Assembly (NCBI RefSeq): GCF_040685555.1
Contig: NZ_JBFBIK010000034.1
Coordinates: forward strand, 1 to 64,000
Reading direction: 5' to 3'
DNA: 64,000 nucleotides
From: Sphaerisporangium sp040685555
GTDB lineage: Bacteria > Actinomycetota > Actinomycetes > Streptosporangiales > Streptosporangiaceae
A program made the position numbers and the translations under genes. Below, piece by piece: positions 23,993 to 32,610 of the stretch. The number at the start of each line of letters is the position of its first letter. The stretch's first letter is position 1. The notes under the pieces are model-generated. The model was not told where the DNA came from. It searched no databases and saw nothing but the letters and a program-made list of their open reading frames with translations.

Positions 23993-24933
23993 GGCTCAGC
24001 GTCTCCCTCGGGCTGTGGCAGGACCGCCCGGCGGACGAGGCGGTTCGGACCGCTCAGATCGCGGACGAGCTCGGCTACCCCGAGGTATGGGTCGGCGAGA
24101 TGGCGACGTACGACGCCTTCGCCCTCGCCACGGCGATCGGCGCGCGTACCGGCCGGGCCGCGCTCACGGTGGGGCCGCTGGCGGTGAGCGTGCGGGACCC
24201 CATGATGATCGCGATGGGAGCCGCCTCGGTCGCGGAGCTCACGGGCAGGCAGGTCAACGTCGCGCTCGGCACCTCAAGCCCGATGGTCGTGGAGGAGTGG
24301 CACGGGCGGTCCAGGGCCGGTTCGGGCACGGCGCTACGTGAGGCCGTCCAGGCGCTGCGGCCTCTGCTCGACGGGGAGAGGTCCGACTTCCCGGGTACCC
24401 GGGTCTCCAGCAAGGGCTACCGGCTACGGCTGCCCGCACCCCGGTCGGAGCTCACCGTCGCCGCTTTCGGCCCCGGCGCGGTGGCCACGGCCGCGCTCGC
24501 GGATCGCATGGTGCTCAACCTCCTCACCCCCGCCTCCGCCGCCCGCCTGATCACCGACCTGCGCCTGCTCACGCCCGCCACGCGGGCCGCCGCCTGGGTG
24601 ACCGCGGCGGTGGATCCCGGCCCGGCCGCGATCGAGCAGATCCGGCGCGGCGTGGTGCCCTACCTGGCCGCCCCGGGGTACGGCGAGATGTTCACCGAGG
24701 CCGGCTTCGGGGACGTGGTCCGGTACGCCCGGACCCTGCCGCACCCCCGGGACCTGCTCGCCGCGATCCCGGACGCCCTGCTGGAGTCGGTCGCGCTGAT
24801 CGGCGACTCGGTCGAGATCATGGACCGCCTGGACGCCTACGCGGAGGCGGGTGTGGACGAGGTCGCGCTCGTGCCCGTCAGCACCGACGCCGACCCCTGC
24901 GGCGAGGCGACGCTCAAGGCCCTCGCCGACTAG
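23989..24933 (+). CDS. LLM-class (F420-dependent type) oxidoreductase
   Basis: A 314-residue luciferase-like TIM-barrel protein. Family features: MRLSVSLGLWQ at the start, ELGYPEVWVGE, VGPLAVSVRDP in the third strand, and a C-terminal MDRLDAYAEAGVDEVALVPVS. Actinobacterial members usually use F420 or FMN; the binding residues cannot separate the two here. The ATG at 23989 has AGGAG eight bases upstream and overlaps the stop of the leader ORF, so translation is coupled. Substrate unknown; its place after a cleavage oxygenase and CoA ligase suggests catabolism. Confidence 0.92.
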   Translation: MRLSVSLGLWQDRPADEAVRTAQIADELGYPEVWVGEMATYDAFALATAIGARTGRAALTVGPLAVSVRDPMMIAMGAASVAELTGRQVNVALGTSSPMVVEEWHGRSRAGSGTALREAVQALRPLLDGERSDFPGTRVSSKGYRLRLPAPRSELTVAAFGPGAVATAALADRMVLNLLTPASAARLITDLRLLTPATRAAAWVTAAVDPGPAAIEQIRRGVVPYLAAPGYGEMFTEAGFGDVVRYARTLPHPRDLLAAIPDALLESVALIGDSVEIMDRLDAYAEAGVDEVALVPVSTDADPCGEATLKALAD

Positions 24934-25069
24934 CCACCCCACACGGCACCGGCCCCCGAATCCCGGCGGCGCCGCGAATGGAACTCGGGCCGGGCGGCCA
25001 CACGTTGGAGGGACGACGCAGAATGGGCGGTGGGGACCACCCCCGCTCGGCGAAGAGAAAGGCCCGGCC

Positions 25070-25261
25070 ATGTCGCCAGTCGCAAAGTATTACGTGGGCG
25101 CGGGGATCGCCTCCGTACTCGCCCTTCTCCTGCTGCCGTCCCTGGTCGCATGGGTTCTGGTCCTGGCCGTGCTGGCCGGGCCCGTGGTGGTGTACTTCAT
25201 GCTGGACGAGTCGCAGCGCACCCGGCTCCGCCGGATCCGGCGGCGGCAGATCGGCCGCTGA
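25070..25261 (+). CDS. Small membrane protein, 63 residues
   Basis: Two hydrophobic segments (AGIASVLALLLLPSLVAWVLVLAVLAG region and PVVVYFML) followed by a basic tail ending RRIRRRQIGR, so the C-terminus is cytoplasmic. GAGAAAGG precedes the ATG at 25070. No family recognised. A strong hairpin follows the stop. Confidence 0.7.
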   Translation: MSPVAKYYVGAGIASVLALLLLPSLVAWVLVLAVLAGPVVVYFMLDESQRTRLRRIRRRQIGR

Positions 25262-25271
25262 TCACCGGCAC

Positions 25272-25323
25272 GACGACCGCGTGACCGGACGGGACGGGAC
25301 GACCGTCCGCGCACGCGGTCGTC
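25272..25323. terminator. Terminator hairpin
   Basis: Perfect 12-bp stem GACGACCGCGTG/CACGCGGTCGTC with a 28-base loop that can itself pair in part, between the small membrane protein gene and the converging DUF3817 gene. Likely works in both directions. Confidence 0.65.
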
Positions 25324-25355
25324 CGCGATCAGCCGGGCTGGTGCTCGAAGCGCGG

Positions 25356-25676
25356 TCAGGCAGGGGCGACGGCGATCTGCTCCTGCACGCGCTGAGTCAC
25401 CTTGCGCTCGATGAAGAACGACAGGAACGGCACGGTGCCGGCCAGCAGCACGCCCAGGATGTACGGCCAGGACCAGCGTGCCTTGAGCCCTAGGTTCAGC
25501 GCGGTCAGGAGATACACGGCATAGATGAAGCCGTGCACGGGGCCGACGACGGCGACGGGCGTGGCGTTGCCGAAGACGTACTTCACGACCATGGCGCCCA
25601 CGAGCGCGAGCAGCATGCAGCCGACGATGTAGGCCATCACCCGGAAGGGCTTGAGCGCGGATTCCACAGTGATCAT
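25356..25676 (-). CDS. DUF3817 integral membrane protein
   Basis: A 106-residue protein with three predicted helices and the DUF3817 pattern: ALKPFRVMAYIVGCMLLALV, then VGPVHGFIYAVYLLTALNL and the last helix PYILGVLLAGTVPFLSFFIE. The conserved HGF and FFIER motifs are intact. Function is not known; family members sit near respiratory-chain assembly genes in actinobacteria, which fits the SURF1 gene 50 bases upstream on the same strand. ATG 25676 chosen; GAGG is close to it, so the exact start is uncertain. Confidence 0.88.
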   Translation of the reverse strand: MITVESALKPFRVMAYIVGCMLLALVGAMVVKYVFGNATPVAVVGPVHGFIYAVYLLTALNLGLKARWSWPYILGVLLAGTVPFLSFFIERKVTQRVQEQIAVAPA

Positions 25677-25725
25677 TACCTCGCTTGGAGAGCGGTCACC
25701 ACACGATATCCGGGCATGGGGGTGG

Positions 25726-26520
25726 TCAGCCCTGCGGGGACGCGCTGAGCTCGGGCGCGGGGGCGCCGGCGGCCCGGCCGGCACGCACGGCGTCCCGTAC
25801 GAAGTGGAACCACATGAAGACGGCGAACGCCGCGAAGATCCACCACTGGGCGGCGTAGGCGAGGTTCCGCCAGGCGAAGCCGCCCCCCTCGGTGGGCGGG
25901 GGGGCGTCCACCAGACGAGAGGCCGGCGCCCGGGAGACCGGCGCCGTGGCCACCACGAACCCGTCCTGCAGCCGGACGCCCTGCCAGACGTTGATCAGCT
26001 CTGACGTCGAGACGGTCGCCACCTGGCCCGCCGGGAGCGGGGAGGTCCGCCTCCTGGCGAAGTCCGTGGGCTCGGACGGCTGCAGGCGCCCGCTCACGCT
26101 GACCGTCCCCGCCGGTACGGCCGTCGCCGGGTCGGCCGGGGACGCGACCCACCCGCGCACGACGGGCACCAGAGTGCCGCCGGCCAGCTTCAGAGGGGTC
26201 AGCAGCCAGTAGCCGGCGTCCTTGCTCGCGCCGCCGCCTGCCTCCACGGTGGGCGCGCGCTCCGCCACGAGCAGCTGACGTGACGCGTCGAACGTGCCCT
26301 GCGCGGTGACCTTGCGGCCTATCGCCTCCACGGGCACGCGGCTGCCGGCCTCGACGAGCGTGGACAGCGCGACCGGCGCCGGGTCCATCACGACGTGGGG
26401 ACGCCCGGACTCCTCGAACACTCCCAGTTGCCAGCGCCCGAGAAAGGTGAACGAGATCAGCACCCCGATCGTCACCAGGTGGAGGCCCACGAGGCGGGGC
26501 GAGAACAACGTCCGGAGCAT
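25726..26520 (-). CDS. SURF1-family cytochrome c oxidase assembly protein
   Basis: A 264-residue membrane protein with the SURF1 layout: one helix at the N-terminus (LVGLHLVTIGVLISFTFLGRWQLG, with the family FLGRWQ motif), a 180-residue extracytoplasmic domain including VPVVRGWVASP, and a C-terminal helix (WRNLAYAAQWWIFAAFAVFMWF, with the family's N-x-x-Y-A-x-Q-W/W-x-x-F pattern). SURF1 helps insert heme a or assemble subunit I of the terminal oxidase. TAGCGT six bases before the ATG at 26520 suggests a leaderless transcript. Co-directional with the DUF3817 gene. Confidence 0.93.
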   Translation of the reverse strand: MLRTLFSPRLVGLHLVTIGVLISFTFLGRWQLGVFEESGRPHVVMDPAPVALSTLVEAGSRVPVEAIGRKVTAQGTFDASRQLLVAERAPTVEAGGGASKDAGYWLLTPLKLAGGTLVPVVRGWVASPADPATAVPAGTVSVSGRLQPSEPTDFARRRTSPLPAGQVATVSTSELINVWQGVRLQDGFVVATAPVSRAPASRLVDAPPPTEGGGFAWRNLAYAAQWWIFAAFAVFMWFHFVRDAVRAGRAAGAPAPELSASPQG

Positions 26521-26664
26521 GCCCCCACGCTATCCGCCCTGCCCCGTGGTCCCGTCTCCGGTCCTGCTCAGGCACGGCGGGCACAGCCGATCGGGGATCG
26601 GTTCCACGGAGTGAGGCCGAAGTGGCATAAACAGCGTCAAGTCACCTCCGTGGTCGATAAAGTC

Positions 26665-26841
26665 ATGCCCATGTCCGAACCTCAGATTGACCCTGCGGGA
26701 AACACCCAGCAGTTCAAGGCCTTCGCGCAGCGCCAGGAGCCCGAGCCCGTCGCGCCGCAGCGGTCCTACCTGGTTCCCGCGATCGCCGTGGTCGCCGCCG
26801 TCATCGTCGTCGCCGTGGTCGTCTTCCTGCTCCTCCGGTAG
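26665..26841 (+). CDS. Small single-helix membrane protein, 58 residues
   Basis: A polar N-terminus of about 35 residues, then one C-terminal hydrophobic helix (VPAIAVVAAVIVVAVVVFLLL) and Arg at the end: a tail-anchored layout. The start may be ATG 26665 or 26671; no clear ribosome site. Divergent from SURF1. No family recognised, but the composition is protein-like and the helix is clean. Confidence 0.6.
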   Translation: MPMSEPQIDPAGNTQQFKAFAQRQEPEPVAPQRSYLVPAIAVVAAVIVVAVVVFLLLR

Positions 26842-26959
26842 GGCCCGGCCGCGCGTAGCAGCCCGCGCCGCCGGCCTCGCGCCGTCGGCGCTTTTCCCGT
26901 ACCCGGAAATATCCCTGTAAGGCCGATTCAAGGTGGGGATGGACCAGGACGACACCGGT

Positions 26960-26972
26960 GTCTAAATTAGAC
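26960..26972. promoter_or_regulatory. Operator-like palindrome before the monooxygenase gene
   Basis: GTCTAA-A-TTAGAC, a perfect 13-bp inverted repeat 30 bases before the ATG of the Baeyer-Villiger-type enzyme. TetR-family repressors commonly bind such sites. No regulator gene adjoins, so the repressor must be encoded elsewhere. Confidence 0.5.
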
Positions 26973-27002
26973 CTGAGTCCAATACGGGGTGAAGGAGATG
27001 GC

Positions 27003-28466
27003 ATGGCGGCCACGGGCCCCGGCATCACGATCATCGGCTCCGGCTTCGCCGGGCTGTGCATGGCGATCAAGCTCAAGGACGCCGGGTACCACGACTTCGT
27101 CATCCTCGAGAAGGACTCCGACCTCGGCGGCACCTGGCGCGACAACACCTACCCCGGATGCGCCTGCGACGTTCCCTCCCCGATGTACTCCTTCTCCTTC
27201 GAGCTCAACCCCGAGTGGACGCGGCTGTTCGCCCCGCGGCAGGAGATCTGGGACTACATGCGGGCATGCGTGGAGAAGTACGACCTCGCGCCCCACTTCC
27301 GCTTCGGGAAGGAAGTCAGCGGGCTCGAATACCTCGACGAGACCAACCGCTGGCGGGTGAGCACCGGCGACGGCGCGACCTTCACGACGAACGCGGTGGT
27401 CTCGGGCATCGGGGCCCTGCACGTCCCGTCCCTCCCGGAGATCCCCGGACGGGAGACCTTCGCCGGACCGTCGTTCCACTCCGCGAGCTGGGACCACTCC
27501 TGCGACCTGACCGGCAAGCGCGTCGCGGTGATCGGCACCGGGGCCTCCGCCGTCCAGTTCGTCCCCCAGATCGCCGGCCGGGCCGAGCGGCTGCACGTCT
27601 TCCAGCGGACCGCCCCGTGGATCCAGCCGAAGCCCGACATCCCGCTCTCGAAGCGGACCCGCAAGGCGCTCAGGACACTGCCCCTGGCCGGGCGGGCGCT
27701 GCGCACCGGGGTCTACTGGCTCCTGGAGACCCGCGCCCTCGGGTTCACCGTCGACCCGCGCCTGATGAAGGTCCACCAGGCGGTGGCCGAACGCCACCTG
27801 ACCGCCCAAGTGCCCGACGCGGAGCTGCGCGCCAAGCTGACGCCCGGCTACACCATCGGCTGCAAGCGCATCCTGCTCTCCGACGACTACTACCCCGCCC
27901 TCTGCCGCGACGACGTCGAGCTGGTCACCGACCGGATCACCGAGATCCGCGAGCACTCGGTCGTCGACGCGACCGGCAGGGAGCACCCGGTGGACGTGAT
28001 CATCTACGGCACCGGCTTCAAGGTCACCGAAGCGCTGGCCGAGCAGCGGATCATCGGCAGGAACGGGCTGAAGATCCAGGACGCGTGGCGCGACGGCATC
28101 CAGGCCTACCTCGGCACCGCCACGGCGGGCTTCCCCAACCTGTTCTTCCTGCTCGGCCCGAACACCGGGCTCGGGCACACCTCGGTCGTCTTCATGATCG
28201 AGGCCCAGGTGCGGTACGTCATGTCCTGCCTGCGCCTGCTGTCGTCCACCCGGGCGAGGGCACTGGACGTCCGGCCCGAGGCGCAGCGGGCGTACAACGA
28301 CAGGCTCCAGGAACGGCTGGAGCGCCTGGTCTGGTCCGAGGGCGGCTGCGTGAGCTGGTACCTCGACGACAAGGGCAGGAACCGCACGCTGTGGCCCGGC
28401 TTCACGTTCGAGTTCTGGGCGCGAACCCGGAACGTGAAGCCGGAGGCCTACGAGCTGATCCGCTAG
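27003..28466 (+). CDS. Baeyer-Villiger-type flavin monooxygenase
   Basis: A 487-residue FAD/NADPH enzyme that inserts oxygen into ketones or oxidises heteroatoms. FAD site GSGFAGLCMA at the N-terminus, the Baeyer-Villiger fingerprint FAGPSFHSASWD (about 153-164; F-x-G-x-x-x-H-x-x-x-W-D), NADPH site GTGASAVQF (about 177) and a C-terminal LGPNTGLGH. The ATG at 27003 has GGAG five bases upstream; an upstream in-frame GTG runs through the palindromic operator and is not preferred. Its last codon overlaps the end of the converging ggt gene by four bases. Actinobacteria use such enzymes on steroids, cycloalkanones and prodrugs (EthA type); the substrate is not predictable. Confidence 0.94.
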   Translation: MAATGPGITIIGSGFAGLCMAIKLKDAGYHDFVILEKDSDLGGTWRDNTYPGCACDVPSPMYSFSFELNPEWTRLFAPRQEIWDYMRACVEKYDLAPHFRFGKEVSGLEYLDETNRWRVSTGDGATFTTNAVVSGIGALHVPSLPEIPGRETFAGPSFHSASWDHSCDLTGKRVAVIGTGASAVQFVPQIAGRAERLHVFQRTAPWIQPKPDIPLSKRTRKALRTLPLAGRALRTGVYWLLETRALGFTVDPRLMKVHQAVAERHLTAQVPDAELRAKLTPGYTIGCKRILLSDDYYPALCRDDVELVTDRITEIREHSVVDATGREHPVDVIIYGTGFKVTEALAEQRIIGRNGLKIQDAWRDGIQAYLGTATAGFPNLFFLLGPNTGLGHTSVVFMIEAQVRYVMSCLRLLSSTRARALDVRPEAQRAYNDRLQERLERLVWSEGGCVSWYLDDKGRNRTLWPGFTFEFWARTRNVKPEAYELIR

Positions 28467-30301
28467 GGCCGCGCGGAGACCACCAGGGCACTGCCCCCGC
28501 CCCTGCGGGACGGCTCCGCGGCCGCCTGGACCTTGCCACGACCGAGGAACTCAAGCCCGGTGGCCGCGCCGATCTCCCCGACCGGCGGGCCGGGGGCGAT
28601 CGTCAGGGTGTGGCCCTTGGCGGTCAGCTCGGCTCCGTAGCGGTCGATGAAACCCTGCTCGGCCTGCGTCGCGGCGGCGTTGCGCTGGCTGCCCCTCGGC
28701 GCGGCGATCGCGTCGGGCAGGGACATGCCGAACTCGTAGCGGTTGACGAGGATCTGCAGCACCGTCGTGATGATCGTCGCGCCGCCCGGCGAGCCCACCG
28801 CGAGGAGAGGCTTGCCGTTCTTCAGCACGATCGTCGGGGCCATGGACGAGCGGGGCCGCTTGCCGGGGGCCGGGAGGTTCGGGTCGCCGGGGGCCGGGCC
28901 GAAGGTGAAGTCGGTCAGCTCGTTGTTCAGCAGGAAGCCCCGGCCGGGGACGACCATGCCGTTGCCGCCGGTCTGCTCGATCGTGATGTTGTACGCCGCG
29001 ACGTCGCCCCAGCGGTCGGCCACGACCAGGTGGGTGGTCTCGGGCCCCTCAGGCTTCTCGGCGGCGCCGGATCCTCCGGTCTTGGCGGCCTCGTCGGCCG
29101 CCAGCGGCTTGCCCTCGATCTGGCACCCGCCGTACGAGCCGTCGGGGGACCCGGGCGCGGCGGGGTTCGGCATCGCGACCTCGCCGATCAGGCAGGCGCG
29201 CTCCTTGGCGAACCCGTCGGACAGCAGCCCCTTGAGCGGCACGTCGACGTAGGCCGGGTCGCCCACGAACTTGTTGCGGTCGGCGAAGGCGAGGCGGGAG
29301 GCCTCCAGGTATTCGTGGACGCCGACCTTGGGCAGGGCTTCGAGGATGTTCAGCGCCTCGCCGACCGTGGAACCGCCGGAGGAAGGCGGCGCCATGCCGT
29401 ACACGTCCATGCCGTTGTAACCGATCTTGCTCGGAGCGCGCTCAAGCGCACGGTAGGCCCGCAGGTCGGAGACCTCCATCAGGCCCGGCCGCACCACCCG
29501 CGTGGAGCCCGGCCTCACCGGGGGCGACTTGACGGTCGCCACGACCTCCTCGCCGAGCTTGCCGCCGTACAGCCAGTCGCCGCCGCGCCGGCCCAGCTCG
29601 CGGTAGGTCGCGGCGAGGTCGGGGTTACGGAAGACCGAGCCGACGGGCGGCGGCGCGCCGTTCGGCAGGTAGAGGGAGGCGGTGGAGGTGAAGTCCGCGA
29701 AGCGCGCGGCGTTCTGCGCGGTCTGGTCATAGAAGGTCTGGTCGACCGTGAAGCCCTTGGTGGCGACGTCCACCGCCGGCTGGAGCGCCTGCTTGAGCGA
29801 GAGGGTGCCGAAGCGCCGCAGCGCCAGCTCCCACTGCGCGACGCTGCCGGGCACGCCCACCGACAGGCCGCTGGTCACGGCGGTGTCGAACGGGATGGCC
29901 ACGCCGTTCTGCTGGAACGAGGTCTCCGTCATCGCCTGGGGGGCCTTCTCGCGGCCGTCGAAGGTGACGACCTTGCCGTGGCGGGCGTCGTAGTAGACCA
30001 GGAACCCGCCGCCCGACAGGCCCGCGGAGTACGGCTCGGTCACGCCCAGTGTGGCGGCTCCCGCGACGGCCGCGTCCATGGCGTTGCCGCCCTGCTTCAG
30101 GACGCTCAGCGCCGCCTTGCTCGCGTCGAGGTCGACGGTGGAGACGGCTCCGCCGTACCCCTCGGCGACGGGAACCTTGGCCGGCTGCCCGTGCCCCTGG
30201 GCACCGGGGTCGCCCGGCGCGCGGGCGGCGGCGGGCGGTATGACGAATGCCAGAGAGGCGGCGACCCCTACGAAGGGCACGGCCAGGCGGCGAAAGCTCA
30301 T
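28463..30301 (-). CDS. ggt: Gamma-glutamyltransferase, secreted
   Basis: A 612-residue Ntn-hydrolase precursor that cleaves or transfers the gamma-glutamyl group of glutathione-like compounds outside the membrane. Signal peptide 1 to about 25; large subunit with GGNAMDAAVAGAATLGVTEP and SAGLSGGGFLVYYD; autoprocessing at the catalytic Thr in PETTHLVVAD (about 421); small subunit with the catalytic Gly pair region SPGGATIITTVLQ and the SSMAPTIV block. The start is the second of two in-frame ATGs (30301), with GAGG six bases upstream. All key residues are intact. Convergent, with overlapping stop, to the monooxygenase gene. Confidence 0.95.
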   Translation of the reverse strand: MSFRRLAVPFVGVAASLAFVIPPAAARAPGDPGAQGHGQPAKVPVAEGYGGAVSTVDLDASKAALSVLKQGGNAMDAAVAGAATLGVTEPYSAGLSGGGFLVYYDARHGKVVTFDGREKAPQAMTETSFQQNGVAIPFDTAVTSGLSVGVPGSVAQWELALRRFGTLSLKQALQPAVDVATKGFTVDQTFYDQTAQNAARFADFTSTASLYLPNGAPPPVGSVFRNPDLAATYRELGRRGGDWLYGGKLGEEVVATVKSPPVRPGSTRVVRPGLMEVSDLRAYRALERAPSKIGYNGMDVYGMAPPSSGGSTVGEALNILEALPKVGVHEYLEASRLAFADRNKFVGDPAYVDVPLKGLLSDGFAKERACLIGEVAMPNPAAPGSPDGSYGGCQIEGKPLAADEAAKTGGSGAAEKPEGPETTHLVVADRWGDVAAYNITIEQTGGNGMVVPGRGFLLNNELTDFTFGPAPGDPNLPAPGKRPRSSMAPTIVLKNGKPLLAVGSPGGATIITTVLQILVNRYEFGMSLPDAIAAPRGSQRNAAATQAEQGFIDRYGAELTAKGHTLTIAPGPPVGEIGAATGLEFLGRGKVQAAAEPSRRGGGSALVVSARP

Positions 30302-30532
30302 GCTGGACCTCATTCCTAGATCGCACCAGCATTGACTCATAGCTTCACAACCGTGGTCAATTGTGATCAAAGTGTCCGCATGCGGCCATGCCGCCGGGCA
30401 GAGGTGTTCACATGGAGTGTTCAGAGTGTAACGCAGGGCTCCCGTCGCGGCGCACGGTACGCCGGGCAACGTAGGCGGGACTGCCACGCTGGGACGATGC
30501 GCTGGTCAGCGGGCTGACGTACCGTTCTGGAC

Positions 30533-31693
30533 GTGCGCACGAAACGACCCCAATGGTTCGACTCCACGCTCCCGTTGCTCGCGGCCATGGGGCAGGTCTG
30601 GGGTTCGATGGCCGCGCAGAGGGGTCAGATCCACCCGGCCGACCCCGGCACCCGGGTCCCGCTCGACACCCTTGGCTTGGCGCTGCTCACAGTGGGCCCG
30701 GCCGCGCTGGTCGCGCGCCGTGCGCACCCGGCGGCGACGCTGTGGGTGACGATCGTGGCGACCTGCGTCTACGTCTACGGGGGCTTCGCCTACGGGCCCG
30801 TGTTCATCAGCCCCATCTTCGCGATCGTCAACGCGGTCATGACCGGGCATCGCCGGGCCGCGTGGGCCGCGGGTGGCGTCCTCTTCCTCTTCTTCTTCGC
30901 CTACGCCACCTGGCTGCTCCCCCACTCCCAGGGCTGGCTCCACCACGGGAGTGTCGGGGCGATCATCCTGGTCGTGCTCACCGGGGCCGAGATGGCCCGC
31001 GCCCGGCGCGAGCAGCGCATGGAGCGCGAGCGGGTCGAAGAGGAGGAGGCCAGGCGGCAGGCGAGCGAGGAGCGCCTGACCATGGCGCAGGAGCTGCACG
31101 ACGTGCTCGGGCACAGCATCTCGCTCATACACGTCCAGGCGTCCACGGCCCTGCACCTCATCGACGAGCATCCCGAGCAGGCGCGCACCGCTCTCGCGAC
31201 CATCAAGCAGGCCAGCAAGGACGTGCTCACCGAGATGCGGTCGGTGCTCGGCGTGCTGCGCGACGGCGCCCCCCGATCGCCGGCGGCGGGCCTCGGCCAG
31301 CTCGACGAGCTGATCGAGCGGACGGGCCTGTCCGTCACCAGGGAGACCGTGGGGACTCCCCGCCCGCTGCCCGCCGGAGTCGAGCGGGCGACCTACCGGA
31401 TCATCCAGGAGTCGCTCACCAACGTCGCCAAGCACGCGCCCGGCTCCCGGGCCACGGTGACGATCGCGTACGGCCCGGAGGAGCTGTGCGTCCGCGTCAC
31501 CGACAGCGGCGCGACCGTGCCGAGCGCGCTGACCGGCGAGGGGGGCGGCAACGGCATCCCCGGGATGCGCGAGCGCGCCGCCGCCCTCGGCGGCTCGCTG
31601 ACCGCCCATGCCCATCAGGCCGGCTTCCTCGTCGAGGCCCGCCTTCCGATCCCGCCCGTGGCGGACGCCGAACCCCCCGAGGAAACCGAGTGA
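30533..31693 (+). CDS. NarL-system sensor histidine kinase (HPK7 type)
   Basis: A 386-residue kinase: four to five membrane helices in the first 160 residues, a charged coiled-coil (about 160-182), HisKA_3 dimerisation with phospho-His in MAQELHDVLGHSISL (about 189), and an ATPase domain with YRIIQESLTNVAKHA and GNGIPGMRERAAALGGSL. The GTG start at 30533 lies seven bases after TACCGT, so probably leaderless. The stop overlaps the GTG of the response regulator gene (GTGA). This type is widespread in actinobacteria and often controls an ABC exporter or envelope response; none is next to it. Confidence 0.94.
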   Translation: MRTKRPQWFDSTLPLLAAMGQVWGSMAAQRGQIHPADPGTRVPLDTLGLALLTVGPAALVARRAHPAATLWVTIVATCVYVYGGFAYGPVFISPIFAIVNAVMTGHRRAAWAAGGVLFLFFFAYATWLLPHSQGWLHHGSVGAIILVVLTGAEMARARREQRMERERVEEEEARRQASEERLTMAQELHDVLGHSISLIHVQASTALHLIDEHPEQARTALATIKQASKDVLTEMRSVLGVLRDGAPRSPAAGLGQLDELIERTGLSVTRETVGTPRPLPAGVERATYRIIQESLTNVAKHAPGSRATVTIAYGPEELCVRVTDSGATVPSALTGEGGGNGIPGMRERAAALGGSLTAHAHQAGFLVEARLPIPPVADAEPPEETE

Positions 31694-32337
31694 TCAAGAT
31701 CCTGCTGGCGGACGACCAGGCTCTCGTGCGGGCGGGCTTCCGCGCCCTGCTCGACGCCCAGGATGGCATGACCGTGGTGGCCGAGGCGTCCGACGGCGCC
31801 GAGGCCGTCAGGCTGGCCGAGCGGCACCGGCCGGACGTGGTGCTGATGGACATCCGCATGCCGGGGATGGACGGCCTCACCGCGACGCGCGAGATGCCCG
31901 ACCACATCAAGGTCATCATCCTCACCACCTTCGAGCTGGACGAGTACGTCTTCGAGGCGCTCCGGGGCGGGGCCAGCGGCTTCCTGGTCAAGGACACCGA
32001 GCCGGCCGAGCTGATCCAGGCCGTGCGCGTCGTCGCGGTGGGCGAGGCGCTGCTGTCGCCCAGCGTGACCCGCCGGCTGATCGCCGAGTACGCCTCGCGG
32101 GCGAAGGAGCCGCACATCACGGCCGGGCTCGAACAGCTCACCGACCGCGAGCGCGAGGTCCTCACGCTGGTCGCCACCGGTATGACCAATGACGAGATCG
32201 CCGCCAAGCTGTTCATGGCGCCCGCCACGGCCAAGACCCACGTGAGCCGGGCCATGATGAAGCTCCACGCCCGCGACCGGGCCCAGCTCGTCGTCATCGC
32301 CTACGAGTCCGGCCTGGTCAAGCCCGGCTGGTTCTGA
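31690..32337 (+). CDS. NarL/FixJ-family response regulator
   Basis: A 215-residue regulator, cognate of the overlapping kinase. Receiver: ILLADDQALVRAGFRALL, phospho-acceptor Asp in VVLMDIRMPGMDG (about 54), IILTTFELDEYV and LVKDTEP. C-terminal LuxR helix-turn-helix: LTDREREVLTLVATGMTND to TAKTHVSRAMMKLHARDR. The GTG at 31690 is coupled by a four-base overlap. The receiver lacks two residues after TATREMP compared with many relatives, which is within normal variation. Confidence 0.95.
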   Translation: MIKILLADDQALVRAGFRALLDAQDGMTVVAEASDGAEAVRLAERHRPDVVLMDIRMPGMDGLTATREMPDHIKVIILTTFELDEYVFEALRGGASGFLVKDTEPAELIQAVRVVAVGEALLSPSVTRRLIAEYASRAKEPHITAGLEQLTDREREVLTLVATGMTNDEIAAKLFMAPATAKTHVSRAMMKLHARDRAQLVVIAYESGLVKPGWF

Positions 32338-32353
32338 CCCCGCGGAGCGCGGG
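32338..32353 (+). terminator. Short terminator-like hairpin
   Basis: CCCGCG-GGAG-CGCGGG begins at the base after the response regulator stop codon. A six-bp all-GC stem without a T-run, so only a modest candidate. Confidence 0.35.
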
Positions 32354-32553
32354 CCGACCCGCTCGGCCTCGCATGCCCTGTCCCCTGCCGTGCGTACGCC
32401 CCTGGGAGTAGCGGGCGGGCCGCGGCGGAGGCTCCGGGGGTCGTCGTGGCCGGTCGTGACGGAAAAAGGGGCGGTGGTTAGCGAAGTGTCACTGGCCTCC
32501 GGCCCGCCCCCTCCGTTACGTTCCGCGAGGAGACACTCACGGAGGAGGACCAC

Positions 32554-32610
32554 GTGGAGCCGACCGTACGACCGCGCGGAGCCGGAGCGACCCCGGTCCG
32601 CCGAGCGTGA
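32554..32610 (+). CDS. Short upstream ORF (18 codons) coupled to the SafE-like gene
   Basis: GTG at 32554 with GGAGGAGG five bases upstream, the best ribosome site in the area. The frame ends in a TGA that overlaps the GTG of the membrane-protein gene (GTGA), which has no site of its own. The peptide is Pro/Arg-rich (MEPTVRPRGAGATP...). Most likely a coupling or leader peptide. Confidence 0.5.
   Translation: MEPTVRPRGAGATPVRRA

Noticed and set aside
27056..30319. A 1,087-codon frame on the plus strand
   Set aside because: A shifted frame over the monooxygenase gene continuing antisense to ggt; composition is Arg/Pro/Gly noise.
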